DNA of 60,839 nucleotides from contig CAWFFJ010000013.1 in the NCBI GenBank assembly GCA_963814875.1, forward strand, positions 1 through 60,839, in the 5' to 3' direction. Of the stretch, positions 33,116 to 42,384 are shown one piece after another. The notes beneath the pieces are model-generated. The model was not told the DNA's origin. It worked only from the letters and a program-made list of their open reading frames with translations, and did not search any database. The first letter of the stretch is position 1. Each line of letters begins with the position of its first letter. The DNA comes from CAVSIS01 sp963814875. Its GTDB lineage: Bacteria > Acidobacteriota > Thermoanaerobaculia > Thermoanaerobaculales > Sulfomarinibacteraceae. Made by a program: the position numbers and the translations under genes.

Positions 33116-35485
33116 ATGCTGCAGGACCTTCGCCTGGCGCTCCGCTCGCTGTCTCGCCAACCCGGGTTCACCGCCCTCGCCCTCATGACCGTCGCGCTCG
33201 GCATCGGCGCCAACGCGGCGGTGTTCTCGGTCGTCGACGCGGTGCTGCTGCGGCCTCTGCCCTACCCGCACCCCGACCGTCTGGTCGCGTTGCGCAGCAA
33301 CCAGTCGGTGCCCGAGATCGAGGACATCCGCTCCGCCGCTCGCTCGATCACGTCGGTCGGCGGGGTCACGCTGATGGGGCTCGACATGATCGCAGGCGAC
33401 GAGCCACGTCGCATCACCGCGGGTCTCGTCGATGCCGGGCTGTTCGACGTGCTCGGTGCGGTTCCGGCCGCCGGACGACTGATCAGTCGCGACGAGGACG
33501 TGGTCGGAGGTCCGGCGCAGGTGGTGCTCTCGCATGCCTTCTGGCACCAGGAGCTGGGCGGATCGTCGGATGTCGTCGGCTCGAAGCTCACCCTGTCGGG
33601 CCGCGCCTACACCGTGGTCGGCGTGCTTCCGCCAGGGTTCACGGCGCCGGGCCAGGCCCCGGACGTGTGGGCGTCGGTCCGGGTGGTCTACCCCGTGGGC
33701 GCGATCCGCGGCGTCCACTTCCTGCGCACCTACGCCCGCCTGCGCGACGGGGCCACCCTGGCCGAGCTGCAGGCCGAGATGGCAGCGCTCGATGCCCGTC
33801 TGGCGAAGGACTACCCGGCCGAGAGCCGCCAGCGCCGCACCGTCGTGCTGCCGCTCCTCGAGCGCATGGTCAGCTGGGTCCGCCCGACCCTGGCGACGCT
33901 GTTCGTCGCGGTCACGCTGGTGCTGCTGGTGGCGGCGGCCAACCTCGCCAACCTGCTGCTGGCACGAGCGCTGCGTCGGCTGCCGGAGACCCGCGTGCGT
34001 GCCGCGCTCGGCGCCGGCAGGTGGCGCCTGATGCGCCCGTTGCTCACCGAGGGGCTCCTCGTCTCGCTCGCTGGTGCAGCGGTGGGCCTTGCTCTGGCGA
34101 GGTGGAGCGTCCGGGCCCTGCTGGCGCTCGCGCCGGCGTCCCTGCCCCGCGCGGGAACGGTCTCGGTCGACGGCGGCGTGGTCGCCTATGGGCTGGTCGT
34201 CGCCGTGCTCACTTCACTGGTGTTCGCGGTGCTGCCGGCGTGGACGACGACCAGGGTGGATCTCGCCGCGGCCCTGCGCGAGCGGGCCCGCGGCGCCGTC
34301 TCCGGTCGAGGCCGGCTGGCAGAGTGGCTGGTTGCGGCCGAGGTGGCGCTCTCGGTCGTGCTGCTGGTCGGCGCGGCGCTGCTCCTGCGCAGCCTCCACG
34401 AGCTGGGTCGGGTCGACCTCGGGTTCCAACCGCAGGGCGTCCTGACGGCCCGCATCGATCTGCCGGAGCTCCGCTACCGTGAGCTCGCCGACGAGGCCGC
34501 CTTCCGCAACCAGCTCCTCGCCGCCATGGCCGCGAGTCCCGGGGTCGAGGCGGCTCTGATCAGCGAGGCGCCCCTCTCGGGGCAGTGGCTGACCCATAAC
34601 ATGGCGATCGACGGCTCCCCGGTCGCCGAGGGTGACGAGCCCGAGGTCGTGACCCGGAGCGTGGCCGGGAACTACCTGCGGGTGATGGGCATTCCGCTCC
34701 TCCAGGGGCGCTGGTTCACCGGTGGCGACCGCGAGGGCGGCGAGCTCGTCGCTGTGGTCAACCAGGCGTTCGTGAACGCCTACCTCTCCGGTCGGCCTGA
34801 GCTTGGCCGGCGCGTCGCCTGGGCGCGGAACAACCCAAGGCGGTGGATGACGATCGTCGGAGTGGTCGGTGACGTGCGCTACTTCGGTCCGGCCCTAACC
34901 GACGAGCCTGCCGTCTACACCACTTACGCCCAGTCCGGGATCGCCTGGAAGCGATGGCAGTACGTGGTCGCCCGCGGCGGCGGCGACGAGCTCGCGGAGG
35001 CCGTCAAGCAGGCTCTCCGGACGGTCGATCCCTCGATCCCTCTCACCGACGTCCTGGACTACCGCCAGCTCGCCGCGTCGGCGGTCTCGGCGCCACGTTT
35101 CCAGGCGGTCTTGCTCGCCGTCTTCGGGGCCCTGGCCGTGCTGCTCGCGGCTGCTGGGATCTTCGGGGTCACCGCACAGGCGGTCACCGCCCGGACGGCC
35201 GAGGTCGGAGTCCGAATGGCCCTCGGCGCCCGCCCATCCGGCGCGGCGCTGCTGCTCGTGCGTCGGGCGCTCGCGCTGTGCGCGGTCGGCGCATGTGTCG
35301 GGCTGATGGCATCCCTCGCCGCGGGCAGGCTGCTGTCGTCGATGCTCTACGGCGTCGCGGCCTGGGACCCGCTGATTCTGACCGCCGCCGCCGTCGTCGT
35401 CCTCGCAGTCGCAGCGATGGCGAGCGCGGTCCCGGCCTGGCGCGCCGCTCGCGTCGATCCCGCGGCGGCTCTGAGGGCGGAGTAA
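33116..35485 (+). CDS. ADOP-type MacB-like ABC permease 2
   Basis: 789 residues with the same organisation as permease 1: LRLALRSLSRQPGFTALAL and LGIGANAAVFSVVDAVLLRPLP at the start and VPAWRAARVDPAAALRAE at the end. The two share architecture but differ throughout, so they may form a heterodimer rather than a recent duplication. It lies 8 bases after permease 1 and 8 bases before the second ATPase. Confidence 0.9.
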   Translation: MLQDLRLALRSLSRQPGFTALALMTVALGIGANAAVFSVVDAVLLRPLPYPHPDRLVALRSNQSVPEIEDIRSAARSITSVGGVTLMGLDMIAGDEPRRITAGLVDAGLFDVLGAVPAAGRLISRDEDVVGGPAQVVLSHAFWHQELGGSSDVVGSKLTLSGRAYTVVGVLPPGFTAPGQAPDVWASVRVVYPVGAIRGVHFLRTYARLRDGATLAELQAEMAALDARLAKDYPAESRQRRTVVLPLLERMVSWVRPTLATLFVAVTLVLLVAAANLANLLLARALRRLPETRVRAALGAGRWRLMRPLLTEGLLVSLAGAAVGLALARWSVRALLALAPASLPRAGTVSVDGGVVAYGLVVAVLTSLVFAVLPAWTTTRVDLAAALRERARGAVSGRGRLAEWLVAAEVALSVVLLVGAALLLRSLHELGRVDLGFQPQGVLTARIDLPELRYRELADEAAFRNQLLAAMAASPGVEAALISEAPLSGQWLTHNMAIDGSPVAEGDEPEVVTRSVAGNYLRVMGIPLLQGRWFTGGDREGGELVAVVNQAFVNAYLSGRPELGRRVAWARNNPRRWMTIVGVVGDVRYFGPALTDEPAVYTTYAQSGIAWKRWQYVVARGGGDELAEAVKQALRTVDPSIPLTDVLDYRQLAASAVSAPRFQAVLLAVFGALAVLLAAAGIFGVTAQAVTARTAEVGVRMALGARPSGAALLLVRRALALCAVGACVGLMASLAAGRLLSSMLYGVAAWDPLILTAAAVVVLAVAAMASAVPAWRAARVDPAAALRAE

Positions 35486-35493
35486 GGACTCAG

Positions 35494-36183
35494 ATGATCA
35501 CCCTGTCGAACGTCGAGAAGGTCTACGAGACGCGCGCCGGAAAGACCTGGGTGCTGCGGCGGATCGACCTCGAGATACGGGCTGGCGAGTTCGTCACCGT
35601 GATGGGTCCGTCGGGGGCGGGGAAGTCGACGCTGCTCGCCATCCTCGGCATGCTCGACGGCGCCTGGGGGGGCGAGTACCGGTTTCTCGAGCACCAGGTT
35701 CACCGGCTCGACAACCGCCGCCGGCTCGCGCTGCACAAGCAGTACTTCGGCTTCGTCTTCCAGCAGTACCACCTGATCGACGACCTGACCGTGGCGGAGA
35801 ACCTCGACCTGCCGCTGTCCTACCGCGACATCAAGCGCCCCGAGCGCCAGACGATGGTTGCGGACAGCCTCGACCGTTTCCAGATTGTCGCCAAGAAGGA
35901 CCTCTTCCCGTCCCAGCTCTCGGGGGGACAGCAGCAGCTCGTCGCGGTGGCTCGGGCGGTGATCGGAGGACCCCAGGTGATCCTGGCCGACGAGCCGGTG
36001 GGTAGCCTGCACACCGACCAGGGGCGGATGATCATGGATCTTCTGGCGCGGCTCAACCGACAGGGCACCACCATCGTGCAGGTGACCCACAACGCGGAGT
36101 GGGCCGGGTACGGCAGCCGCGTCATCGACCTCAAGGACGGGTGGCTGGTCGACCCGGACGTCGTTGCCAGTGCGCGGCGCTGA
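35494..36183 (+). CDS. Second ABC ATP-binding protein, D-loop-altered MacB/LolD type
   Basis: 229 residues. Walker A GPSGAGKSTLLAI, Q-loop FVFQQYHLIDDLTVAENLDLP and signature SQLSGGQQQLVAVARAV are intact. The Walker B/D-loop reads VILADEPVGSLHTDQG instead of the usual ADEPTGNLD; the catalytic glutamate is kept but the D-loop aspartate is replaced. The H-loop histidine is in VTHNAEW. With the canonical ATPase at 29980 this suggests an asymmetric NBD pair, or a regulatory ATPase. The ATG lies 8 bases after permease 2. Confidence 0.88.
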   Translation: MITLSNVEKVYETRAGKTWVLRRIDLEIRAGEFVTVMGPSGAGKSTLLAILGMLDGAWGGEYRFLEHQVHRLDNRRRLALHKQYFGFVFQQYHLIDDLTVAENLDLPLSYRDIKRPERQTMVADSLDRFQIVAKKDLFPSQLSGGQQQLVAVARAVIGGPQVILADEPVGSLHTDQGRMIMDLLARLNRQGTTIVQVTHNAEWAGYGSRVIDLKDGWLVDPDVVASARR

Positions 36184-36219
36184 GTCCCCAACCCGCGCTA
36201 CCATGAGTGCAGAACCGAA

Positions 36220-37593
36220 ATGAGCAAGCCCTCCGATGCCCCGCACATCTTGATCGTGGACGATCAGCAGGACGTCCTGCAGTCGCTGCGTCTGCTGCTC
36301 AAACCCGAGGGCTTCCTGGTCGAAACGGTGGTGACCCCGCACGAGGCGGTCGCCGCGGCGCGGGCGCGCGAGCTCGATGTCGTGCTCGCGGACCTCAACT
36401 ACTCCCGCGACACGACCTCCGGCGAGGAGGGCATGGAGCTCCTGGCCCAGCTTCAGGCGATCGATCCGACCCTGCCGGTGGTGGTGATGACCGCGTGGGG
36501 AAGCGTCGACCTCGCCGTCGAGGCCATGCGCCGGGGCGCTCGCGACTTCGTCCAGAAGCCGTGGGAGAACGCGCGGCTTGTCACCATCCTGCGCACCCAG
36601 GTGGAGCTCGCCCGCGCGCTGCGCCGCGGCAGGTGTCTCGAGCAGGAGAACCGACTGCTCCGCGGTGACGGCGATGCCCCGGAGATGATCGCCACCGCCC
36701 CGGCGATGCGCCCGGTGCTCGACCTCATCGCACGCGTCGGTCCATCGCAAGCCAACCTCCTGCTCACCGGCGAGCACGGAACCGGCAAGGAGGTCGCCGC
36801 ACGGGCCCTGCACCGTGCCTCGCACCGCGCCGATCAGCCTCTGGTCACGGTCAATGTCGGCGGGCTCTCCGAGGGCGTGTTTGCCTCCGAGCTGTTCGGA
36901 CACGTCAGGGGCGCGTTCACCGACGCCCGCAGCGACCGCATCGGGCGTTTCGAGATGGCTGACGGCGGCACCCTGTTCCTCGACGAGATCGCCAACGTCC
37001 CGTTGCCGCAGCAGGCCAAGCTGCTGCGCGTGCTTGAAACCGGTGAGCTCGAGCCGGTCGGCTCGTCGCGCACCCGCCGCGTCGACGTGCGCATCATCTC
37101 GGCCACCAACGCAGACCTCACCGAGGAGGTCCGCGCGGGCCGCTTCCGCGAGGACCTGCTGTTCCGCCTCAACACGGTGGAGATCCGGCTTCCTCCCCTG
37201 CGCGAGCGGCCGGAGGACATCCCGGTCCTTGCGATGCACTTCCTCGGTCGCTTCGCCGCCCGGAACCGGAAGAGCATCAGTAGTTTCGATGGTGCTGCCA
37301 TGGACGCCCTGCGCGCCCATCCCTGGCCGGGCAACGTGCGTGAGCTCGCCCATGTCGTCGAACGGGCGGTGCTGATGGCCTCCGCCGACCCGGTCAAGGT
37401 CGGCGACCTCGGTCTCCAGGGCGGGGCCGACGGTTCGTCCACGAGTCTGGAGGCGATGAGCCTCGACGAGGTGGAGCGCCTCCTCGTCACCAAGGCCATG
37501 CGGCGCTTCGACGGCAACGTCAGTCGCGCCGCCGACGCGCTGGGCCTCTCGCGCAGCGCCCTGTATCGGCGTCTGGAGAAGCACGGCCTGTGA
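36220..37593 (+). CDS. Sigma-54-dependent response regulator with GAFTDA loop
   Basis: 457 residues. The receiver (about 8-130) has D14-D15 and phosphoacceptor D58 in VLADLNYSRD; an insert DTTSGEEG follows. The AAA+ core has Walker A GEHGTGKE, loop HVRGAFTDA in place of GAFTGA (the sigma-54-contacting F and T kept), Walker B GGTLFLDEIAN and VRIISATNADL. The C-terminal Fis HTH reads NVSRAADALGLSRSALYRRL. It sits 36 bases after the export genes and before its kinase. The sigma-54 promoter at 28666 is its obvious target, making the module self-regulated. A TACCAT hexamer at about 36200 could give it extra expression. Confidence 0.9.
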   Translation: MSKPSDAPHILIVDDQQDVLQSLRLLLKPEGFLVETVVTPHEAVAAARARELDVVLADLNYSRDTTSGEEGMELLAQLQAIDPTLPVVVMTAWGSVDLAVEAMRRGARDFVQKPWENARLVTILRTQVELARALRRGRCLEQENRLLRGDGDAPEMIATAPAMRPVLDLIARVGPSQANLLLTGEHGTGKEVAARALHRASHRADQPLVTVNVGGLSEGVFASELFGHVRGAFTDARSDRIGRFEMADGGTLFLDEIANVPLPQQAKLLRVLETGELEPVGSSRTRRVDVRIISATNADLTEEVRAGRFREDLLFRLNTVEIRLPPLRERPEDIPVLAMHFLGRFAARNRKSISSFDGAAMDALRAHPWPGNVRELAHVVERAVLMASADPVKVGDLGLQGGADGSSTSLEAMSLDEVERLLVTKAMRRFDGNVSRAADALGLSRSALYRRLEKHGL

Positions 37594-37675
37594 TGGTAAG
37601 GGACAGAAGGCAGAGGACCGGAGCGCCGTCCGTCGCCCACTCCCGGTGGCGCGAGCCTCCGGGCGCGGCGTACGG

Positions 37676-39007
37676 ATGAGGTTGCGCCCGGTCCGTCGCC
37701 TGGTGCTGGTGACGCTCGCCGGGGGCGCTCCGGCGGTGGTCGTGGCGGTGGCGCTGGTCGCTTCGTCGGATCTCGAAGCTGCGGTCGCCTGGGCGCTCGG
37801 GATCGCAGTCGTCGCGAGCTGGCTGGGCGGAGCGCTGGTGCTCCGCAACACCGCGAAGTTCCGGCTGCGAACGGTCTCCAACCTGCTCGCGGCCCTCCGC
37901 GAGGAGGACTACTCCTTCCGCGTGCGCGGCGGCCGCAGGGACGATGCCTTCGGCGAGTTGATCCTGGAGCTCAACCTGCTCGCTCAGAGGCTGCGCACCG
38001 AGCGCTTCGGTGACGTCGAGTCGACCGCGCTCCTGGCCAAGGTGATGGCCGAGATCGACGTCGTGGTCCTGGCGTTCGACCCGGAGCGCCGCCTTCGGCT
38101 TGCCAATCGGGTCGGACTCGACCTCCTCGGCGGCAGCGAGCGCGAGTTGATCGGACGCAGTGCCGACGAGCTCGGCCTCGCCCCCTCTCTCGACGGTCCG
38201 CCGGCGCGCACGATCGAGCTCCCGTTCCAGACCGCTTCAGACCGCTGGGAGCTGCGGCGCGGCACCTTCCGACAGGGCGGCCGGCCACACAGCCTGCTGG
38301 TGCTCTCCAACGTCAGCAGAGCGCTGCGCGCCGAGGAGGTCACCGCCTGGCAACGGCTGATCCGGGTCTTGGGCCACGAGCTCAACAACTCCCTGGCGCC
38401 GATCAAGTCCATCGCCGGCAGCCTCGACGCCCTCGTCGAGCGCGAGCCGCTGCCATCCGACTGGCGCGACGACGTGCGCACGGGCCTCGGCATCATTGCC
38501 GCTCGCGCCGAGTCGCTCAACCGGCTGATGACCGCCTACGCCCAGCTCGCCCGGCTGCCGGAGCCCAAGCTCGCAGCGGTCGAGGTCGGGCGCTGGGTGG
38601 ATCGCGTTGCCGGGCTCGAAACCCGGCTCCACGTGAACGTGGCCGGCGGGCCGGCGAGCACTGTCCGGGGCGACGGCGACCAGCTGGACCAGCTGCTGAT
38701 CAACCTGGTCAGAAACGCGGCGGACGCGGCGCTCGAGACCGGCGGGGCCGTGACGATCTCGTGGCGGATCGTCGAGCGATCCCTCGAGCTGCGGGTCGAT
38801 GACGAGGGTGCGGGCCTTTCCAACAGCGCCAACGTGTTCGTCCCGTTCTTCACCACCAAGCCGGGCGGCACCGGCATCGGCCTGGCGCTCGCCCGCCAGA
38901 TCGCCGAGGTCCACGGCGGAACGGTGGAGCTCGCGAACCGCCCCGACGCCCCTGGCTGCCGCGCGGTCCTCCGGCTGCCACTGCGCAAGGCACTGGACAC
39001 GGGCTAA
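37676..39007 (+). CDS. Membrane sensor histidine kinase (HAMP-PAS-HATPase)
   Basis: 443 residues from the ATG at 37676; a GTG at 37646 is possible. Two hydrophobic helices at about 8-28 and 36-54 enclose almost no periplasmic loop, so sensing is likely within the membrane. A HAMP-like stretch follows (NLLAALREEDYSFRV), then a PAS-like region (about 125-225). The H box is LGHELNNSLAPIKSI, the N box NLVRNAADAALE, the G1 box DDEGAGLSN and the F/G2 boxes FVPFFTTKPGGTGIGLALARQI. NtrY/ZraS-like kinase, partner of the adjoining regulator. Short-loop kinases next to ABC exporters often sense envelope-active compounds through the exporter; that is inference here. Confidence 0.88.
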   Translation: MRLRPVRRLVLVTLAGGAPAVVVAVALVASSDLEAAVAWALGIAVVASWLGGALVLRNTAKFRLRTVSNLLAALREEDYSFRVRGGRRDDAFGELILELNLLAQRLRTERFGDVESTALLAKVMAEIDVVVLAFDPERRLRLANRVGLDLLGGSERELIGRSADELGLAPSLDGPPARTIELPFQTASDRWELRRGTFRQGGRPHSLLVLSNVSRALRAEEVTAWQRLIRVLGHELNNSLAPIKSIAGSLDALVEREPLPSDWRDDVRTGLGIIAARAESLNRLMTAYAQLARLPEPKLAAVEVGRWVDRVAGLETRLHVNVAGGPASTVRGDGDQLDQLLINLVRNAADAALETGGAVTISWRIVERSLELRVDDEGAGLSNSANVFVPFFTTKPGGTGIGLALARQIAEVHGGTVELANRPDAPGCRAVLRLPLRKALDTG

Positions 39008-39049
39008 CCTGCACCCCGAGCGGCGGCGGGCTGCGTTCCTCCAGCCGCC

Positions 39050-39092
39050 CACCTCCTCACCTTCTTACGTTCTTACCCTCTCACCTCCACGC
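39050..39092. repeat. CTTCTTACGT/CTCACC low-complexity element at the folK 3' end
   Basis: CTCACCTTCTTACG followed by TTCTTACCCTCTCACC resembles the right arm of the element at 42327-42371. The folK stop codon (39081-39083) lies inside it. Confidence 0.45.
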
Positions 39093-39572
39093 CCCGAGCG
39101 GGGTGACGAGGGTCGGGTCGAGGTTGGCTGCCACCACCGCGAGCTTGGCGACGGTGCAGCCGAGCAGCGGGTGGACCCAGTCGGGTGCGACCTCGGCGGC
39201 GGGAGCGAGGGCGAAATGGCGTTCGTGGAGGCGGGGGTGGGGCAGGATCAGTGCCGGTCCCCGGCACACGAGGTCCGGCACTAGGAGCAGATCGAGGTCG
39301 AGGGTCCTCGGTCCCCAGCGCTCGCCGTCCCGCACCCGGCCGGCCGCTGCTTCCAGCGCAAGGCACCAAGCGAGTAAACGGGACAGCGAATCGCCGACCT
39401 CGAACACTGCCGCGGCGTTGAGGTAGTCCGGCTGCGGCGGCCCCACGGCCCGGCTCGTGAACAGCCCCGACACAGCCACCACCCGACTCCTTTCCGCCAG
39501 GCCAGTCAGGGCGTGGGTGAACGCGTGTCGGGTGTCGCCGAGGTTCCCGCCGAAGCCGATCAGCACGCGCAT
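39081..39572 (-). CDS. folK: 2-amino-4-hydroxy-6-hydroxymethyldihydropteridine pyrophosphokinase
   Basis: 163 residues, the usual HPPK length. Transfers pyrophosphate from ATP to 6-hydroxymethyl-dihydropterin in folate synthesis. The signature RWGPRTLDLDLLL with metal-binding aspartates is intact, as are the N-terminal GFGGNLGD and the LPHPRLHERHFALAPAAEV segment. It is divergent from the PBP gene with a 43-base gap. No folP/folB neighbour is present. Confidence 0.95.
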   Translation of the reverse strand: MRVLIGFGGNLGDTRHAFTHALTGLAERSRVVAVSGLFTSRAVGPPQPDYLNAAAVFEVGDSLSRLLAWCLALEAAAGRVRDGERWGPRTLDLDLLLVPDLVCRGPALILPHPRLHERHFALAPAAEVAPDWVHPLLGCTVAKLAVVAANLDPTLVTPLGAWR

Positions 39573-39603
39573 TGCAGGCCATCGTAGCAGGGGGGTGCTC
39601 TGC

Positions 39604-39609
39604 TACCCT
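39604..39609 (+). promoter_or_regulatory. -10-like hexamer, leaderless start of the PBP gene
   Basis: TACCCT, in an extended TGCTACCCT context, ends 6 bases before the GTG at 39616. It also lies in a GTAGCAG/CTGCTAC hairpin (39585-39607). Confidence 0.4.
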
Positions 39610-39615
39610 GTGCCG

Positions 39616-42042
39616 GTGAAGGCCAGCCTCGTCCGCCTGCTCACGCGGCTCGTCTGGGGGATCGTCATCGGCTGCGTGGTCGGTGCACTGGCGGGCTGGA
39701 TCGTGGCCCAGACGCTTCATCTGCCGCAGGTCGACGCACTCGACAGCTTTCAGCCCGCCTCGTCGACCCAGCTCTACGGAGACGATGACAGCCCCGTCGC
39801 GTCCTTCGCCCTCGAGCGCCGGGTCGTGCTCCGCCCCGAGGAGATCCCCGACCAGCTCAAGCTGGCGATCGTCGCCATCGAGGACGCGGACTTCTATCGC
39901 CACGGCGGCATCGATCCTCAGGCGGTCCTTCGAGCTACCTTCTACAGCCTCACCGAGGGCCGTCTCGGCGCCCGCGGAGGTGCCTCGACCCTGACCCAGC
40001 AGCTTGCCCTCAACCTGTTCCTCGAGCGCGAACGGACGCTCACCCGCAAGCTCAAAGAGGCCCTGCTCGCGATCGACATCGAGAAGCGGTTCTCCAAGGA
40101 CCAGATTTTGACCATGTACGCCAACCAGATCTTCTTCGGTCACGGCGCCTATGGCGTCGAGGCGGCGGCGAGGCTTTACTTCGGGCTGGCGGCGAGCCAG
40201 CTCGACCTCGCTCAGTGCGCTCTGCTGGCGGGCATGATCCCGAGCCCGAACAACCGCTACGACCCGATCCGCAGGCCGGACGCGGCGCTGGCAAGGCGGG
40301 ACAAGGTGCTCGACCGGATGGCCGAGCTCGGGTTCATCAATACCGGCCAGCGCGACCAGGCGAAAGCCGAGCCGATCGGCGTCTCACTGCACCGCGACCG
40401 CGCGACCACGGGCGCCTACTTCATCGAGATGGTCCGCCAGGACATCGACTCCCGCTACGGTGCCGATGCGCTCTACAAGGGCGGTCTCGAGGTCCGCCTG
40501 ACGATGGACCCGCCGTTGCAGCAAGCGGCCGAGGAGGCCGTGCGCAACGGGCTGGTGGAGCTGGAACAGCGGCTTGGATGGCGCGATCCGCCGAATGTGG
40601 TCACCGACGGCCGTGCCGCCGACGCCGCATCGTGGTCCGATCCGACCTGGCGTCAGCTCGAGCTCGCGCCGGGCGGCATGGTCCACGCCGTGGTCACCGA
40701 GGTCGGCAACGAGCGGGCGCGATTGCGGATCGACCAGCGCACGGCGGTCCTGTCACTGGCCGGCGCGGCGTGGACCAAGACCAACTCGCTCAAGCGTCTG
40801 TTGACTCCCGGCGACCTGGTCCTGGTGCGACTCCCCGACCCGCTGCCGGAGGATCCTTCGGCCGAGCTCGAGGTCTCGCTGCTGCAGGAGCCCGAGGTCG
40901 AGGGCGCGCTGCTCGCGATGGACAGTCGAACCGGCGCGATCCTAGCCGTCGTCGGCGGCTTCGACTTCGCCCGCTCGGAGTTCAACCGGGCCGTCCAGTC
41001 CCGTCTGCAGTGTGGCTCGGCGTTCAAGCCCTTCGTGTGGCTGACCGCCTTCCAGCAGGGCTTTACTCCGGCCGACACGCTCTTCGACGCGCCCTTCCTC
41101 CTTCCCGACGCCACCGGCGCGCTCACCTACTGCCCGCGCAACTACTACCCCAAGTACTACGGGATCGTGACCCTCCGCGAGGCCCTCGAGGACAGCTACA
41201 ACGCCACCGCAGTCAAGCTCCAGCAATTGGTCGGCGGCGATGCGGTGGTCGACACCGCGAAGCGCTTGGGCATCTCGACTCCTCTGCACCCCTACGCCTC
41301 GCTCGCCCTGGGGTCGCTCGAGGTCAAGCTGATCGACCTGGTGCGCGCCTACGGCGGGATCGCCAACCTCGGCGAGCTGCCGCAGCCGTACTTCATCCGC
41401 GAGGTCACCGACGCCGAAGGCCGACTGCGCGAGCGCAACTTTCCGCACGTCCAGAGGGTCATGCCGTCAGCCCCGACCTATCTGATGCTGCATGTGATGC
41501 GCGGCGTCGTCGAGCGCGGTACCGCCCGCTCCGCCCGCCATCTCGACGCCCACCTGGCGGGCAAGACGGGAACCACCGATAACCACACCGACGCCTGGTT
41601 CATCGGCTTCTCGCCCCGGATCACGGTCGGCGTCTGGGTCGGACGCAACCTCAAGGAGTCGATCGGCCGAGGGATGACCGGCGCCGAGGCGGCGCTCCCG
41701 ATCTGGAGCCACTTCATGGAGTCGTACCTCAACGGCCTCACCGATGCCCAGCGCGCCGAGGACTTCCCGGTCCCGGCGGGGGTGGTGTTCGCAGCGGTCG
41801 ACGCCCGCACCGGAAAGCGTGCGATCCCGAGCTGCAACCCGGTGGTGCTCGAGGCCTTCCTCGACGGGACCGAACCGGCCGACTCGTGCAGCGACGAGGA
41901 GCATCGGATCATCGAGCTGCCGTGGCCGTTCCAGGAGCCCTACTACACGCCCAGGCCGGGCGAGCCGATGCCGACCCCGGAGGCGATCGCGGCTGCCGAC
42001 GAGCGGCTCAACCCGAAGTCGGACGACGCCGACGCGCACTGA
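39616..42042 (+). CDS. Class A penicillin-binding protein (PBP1A-like)
   Basis: 808 residues. An N-terminal membrane anchor lies at about 8-34. The GT51 glycosyltransferase domain (about 60-250) has AIEDADFYRHGGID with the catalytic glutamate, GGASTLTQQLALNLF, EKRFSKDQILTMYANQIFFG and LLAGMIPSPN. An OB-like insert follows, then the transpeptidase with SAFK in CGSAFKPF (T replaced by A within SxxK), SYN in EDSYNATAVKL and KTGTT. It polymerises and cross-links peptidoglycan at the outer face of the inner membrane. A GTG at 39610 is an alternative start. The ~50-residue C-terminal tail is acidic. Confidence 0.93.
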   Translation: MKASLVRLLTRLVWGIVIGCVVGALAGWIVAQTLHLPQVDALDSFQPASSTQLYGDDDSPVASFALERRVVLRPEEIPDQLKLAIVAIEDADFYRHGGIDPQAVLRATFYSLTEGRLGARGGASTLTQQLALNLFLERERTLTRKLKEALLAIDIEKRFSKDQILTMYANQIFFGHGAYGVEAAARLYFGLAASQLDLAQCALLAGMIPSPNNRYDPIRRPDAALARRDKVLDRMAELGFINTGQRDQAKAEPIGVSLHRDRATTGAYFIEMVRQDIDSRYGADALYKGGLEVRLTMDPPLQQAAEEAVRNGLVELEQRLGWRDPPNVVTDGRAADAASWSDPTWRQLELAPGGMVHAVVTEVGNERARLRIDQRTAVLSLAGAAWTKTNSLKRLLTPGDLVLVRLPDPLPEDPSAELEVSLLQEPEVEGALLAMDSRTGAILAVVGGFDFARSEFNRAVQSRLQCGSAFKPFVWLTAFQQGFTPADTLFDAPFLLPDATGALTYCPRNYYPKYYGIVTLREALEDSYNATAVKLQQLVGGDAVVDTAKRLGISTPLHPYASLALGSLEVKLIDLVRAYGGIANLGELPQPYFIREVTDAEGRLRERNFPHVQRVMPSAPTYLMLHVMRGVVERGTARSARHLDAHLAGKTGTTDNHTDAWFIGFSPRITVGVWVGRNLKESIGRGMTGAEAALPIWSHFMESYLNGLTDAQRAEDFPVPAGVVFAAVDARTGKRAIPSCNPVVLEAFLDGTEPADSCSDEEHRIIELPWPFQEPYYTPRPGEPMPTPEAIAAADERLNPKSDDADAH

Positions 42043-42065
42043 CGGCCGTCCGGGAACGGCTCTCT

Positions 42066-42371
42066 TTCAACACAGAGACACAGAGGCGGGCTGCGCCCGC
42101 CTCGCGGACGCAAGACGCAAGACGCAAGAGGTAAGACGCTCAGCTGAGGGCGTTTCGCGCCCAGACTTTCCGTGTCTCTCTGCGCCAGAGCCCGTCAGAA
42201 GTTGTTCCGGCTTGACCACGCTTTGTGAGGCGATAACTCGGAAGTACTTGAGCGCGCTAGGAGATACGGAGGAAACCCCGATGACGTAATCACCATCCCG
42301 ACGTCTGGCGACTTCCGTCCTGACTTCCTTACCTTCTCACCTTCTTACGTCTCGCGTCTTGCGTCTCGCGG
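42066..42371. repeat. Composite low-complexity inverted element (ACACAGAG and GCAAGAC units)
   Basis: The left part carries ACACAGAGACACAGAGG (about 42070) then CGCAAGACGCAAGACGCAAG followed by AGGTAAGACG (42107-42139). The right part (42327-42371) carries the complement: CTTACCTTCTCACCTTCTTA, then CGTCTCGCGTCTTGCGTC. The middle includes CCGTGTCTCTCTGCG. There is no gene in the 42043-42384 gap. Confidence 0.6.
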
Positions 42372-42384
42372 AGTGGGCGGAGGA

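Noticed and set aside
35347..37881. 844-residue open frame on the minus strand
   Set aside because: It is antisense to the second ATPase and the response regulator, both of which have full motif sets. Its translation lacks domains and is rich in H, R and Q, as expected of a GC-rich shadow frame.
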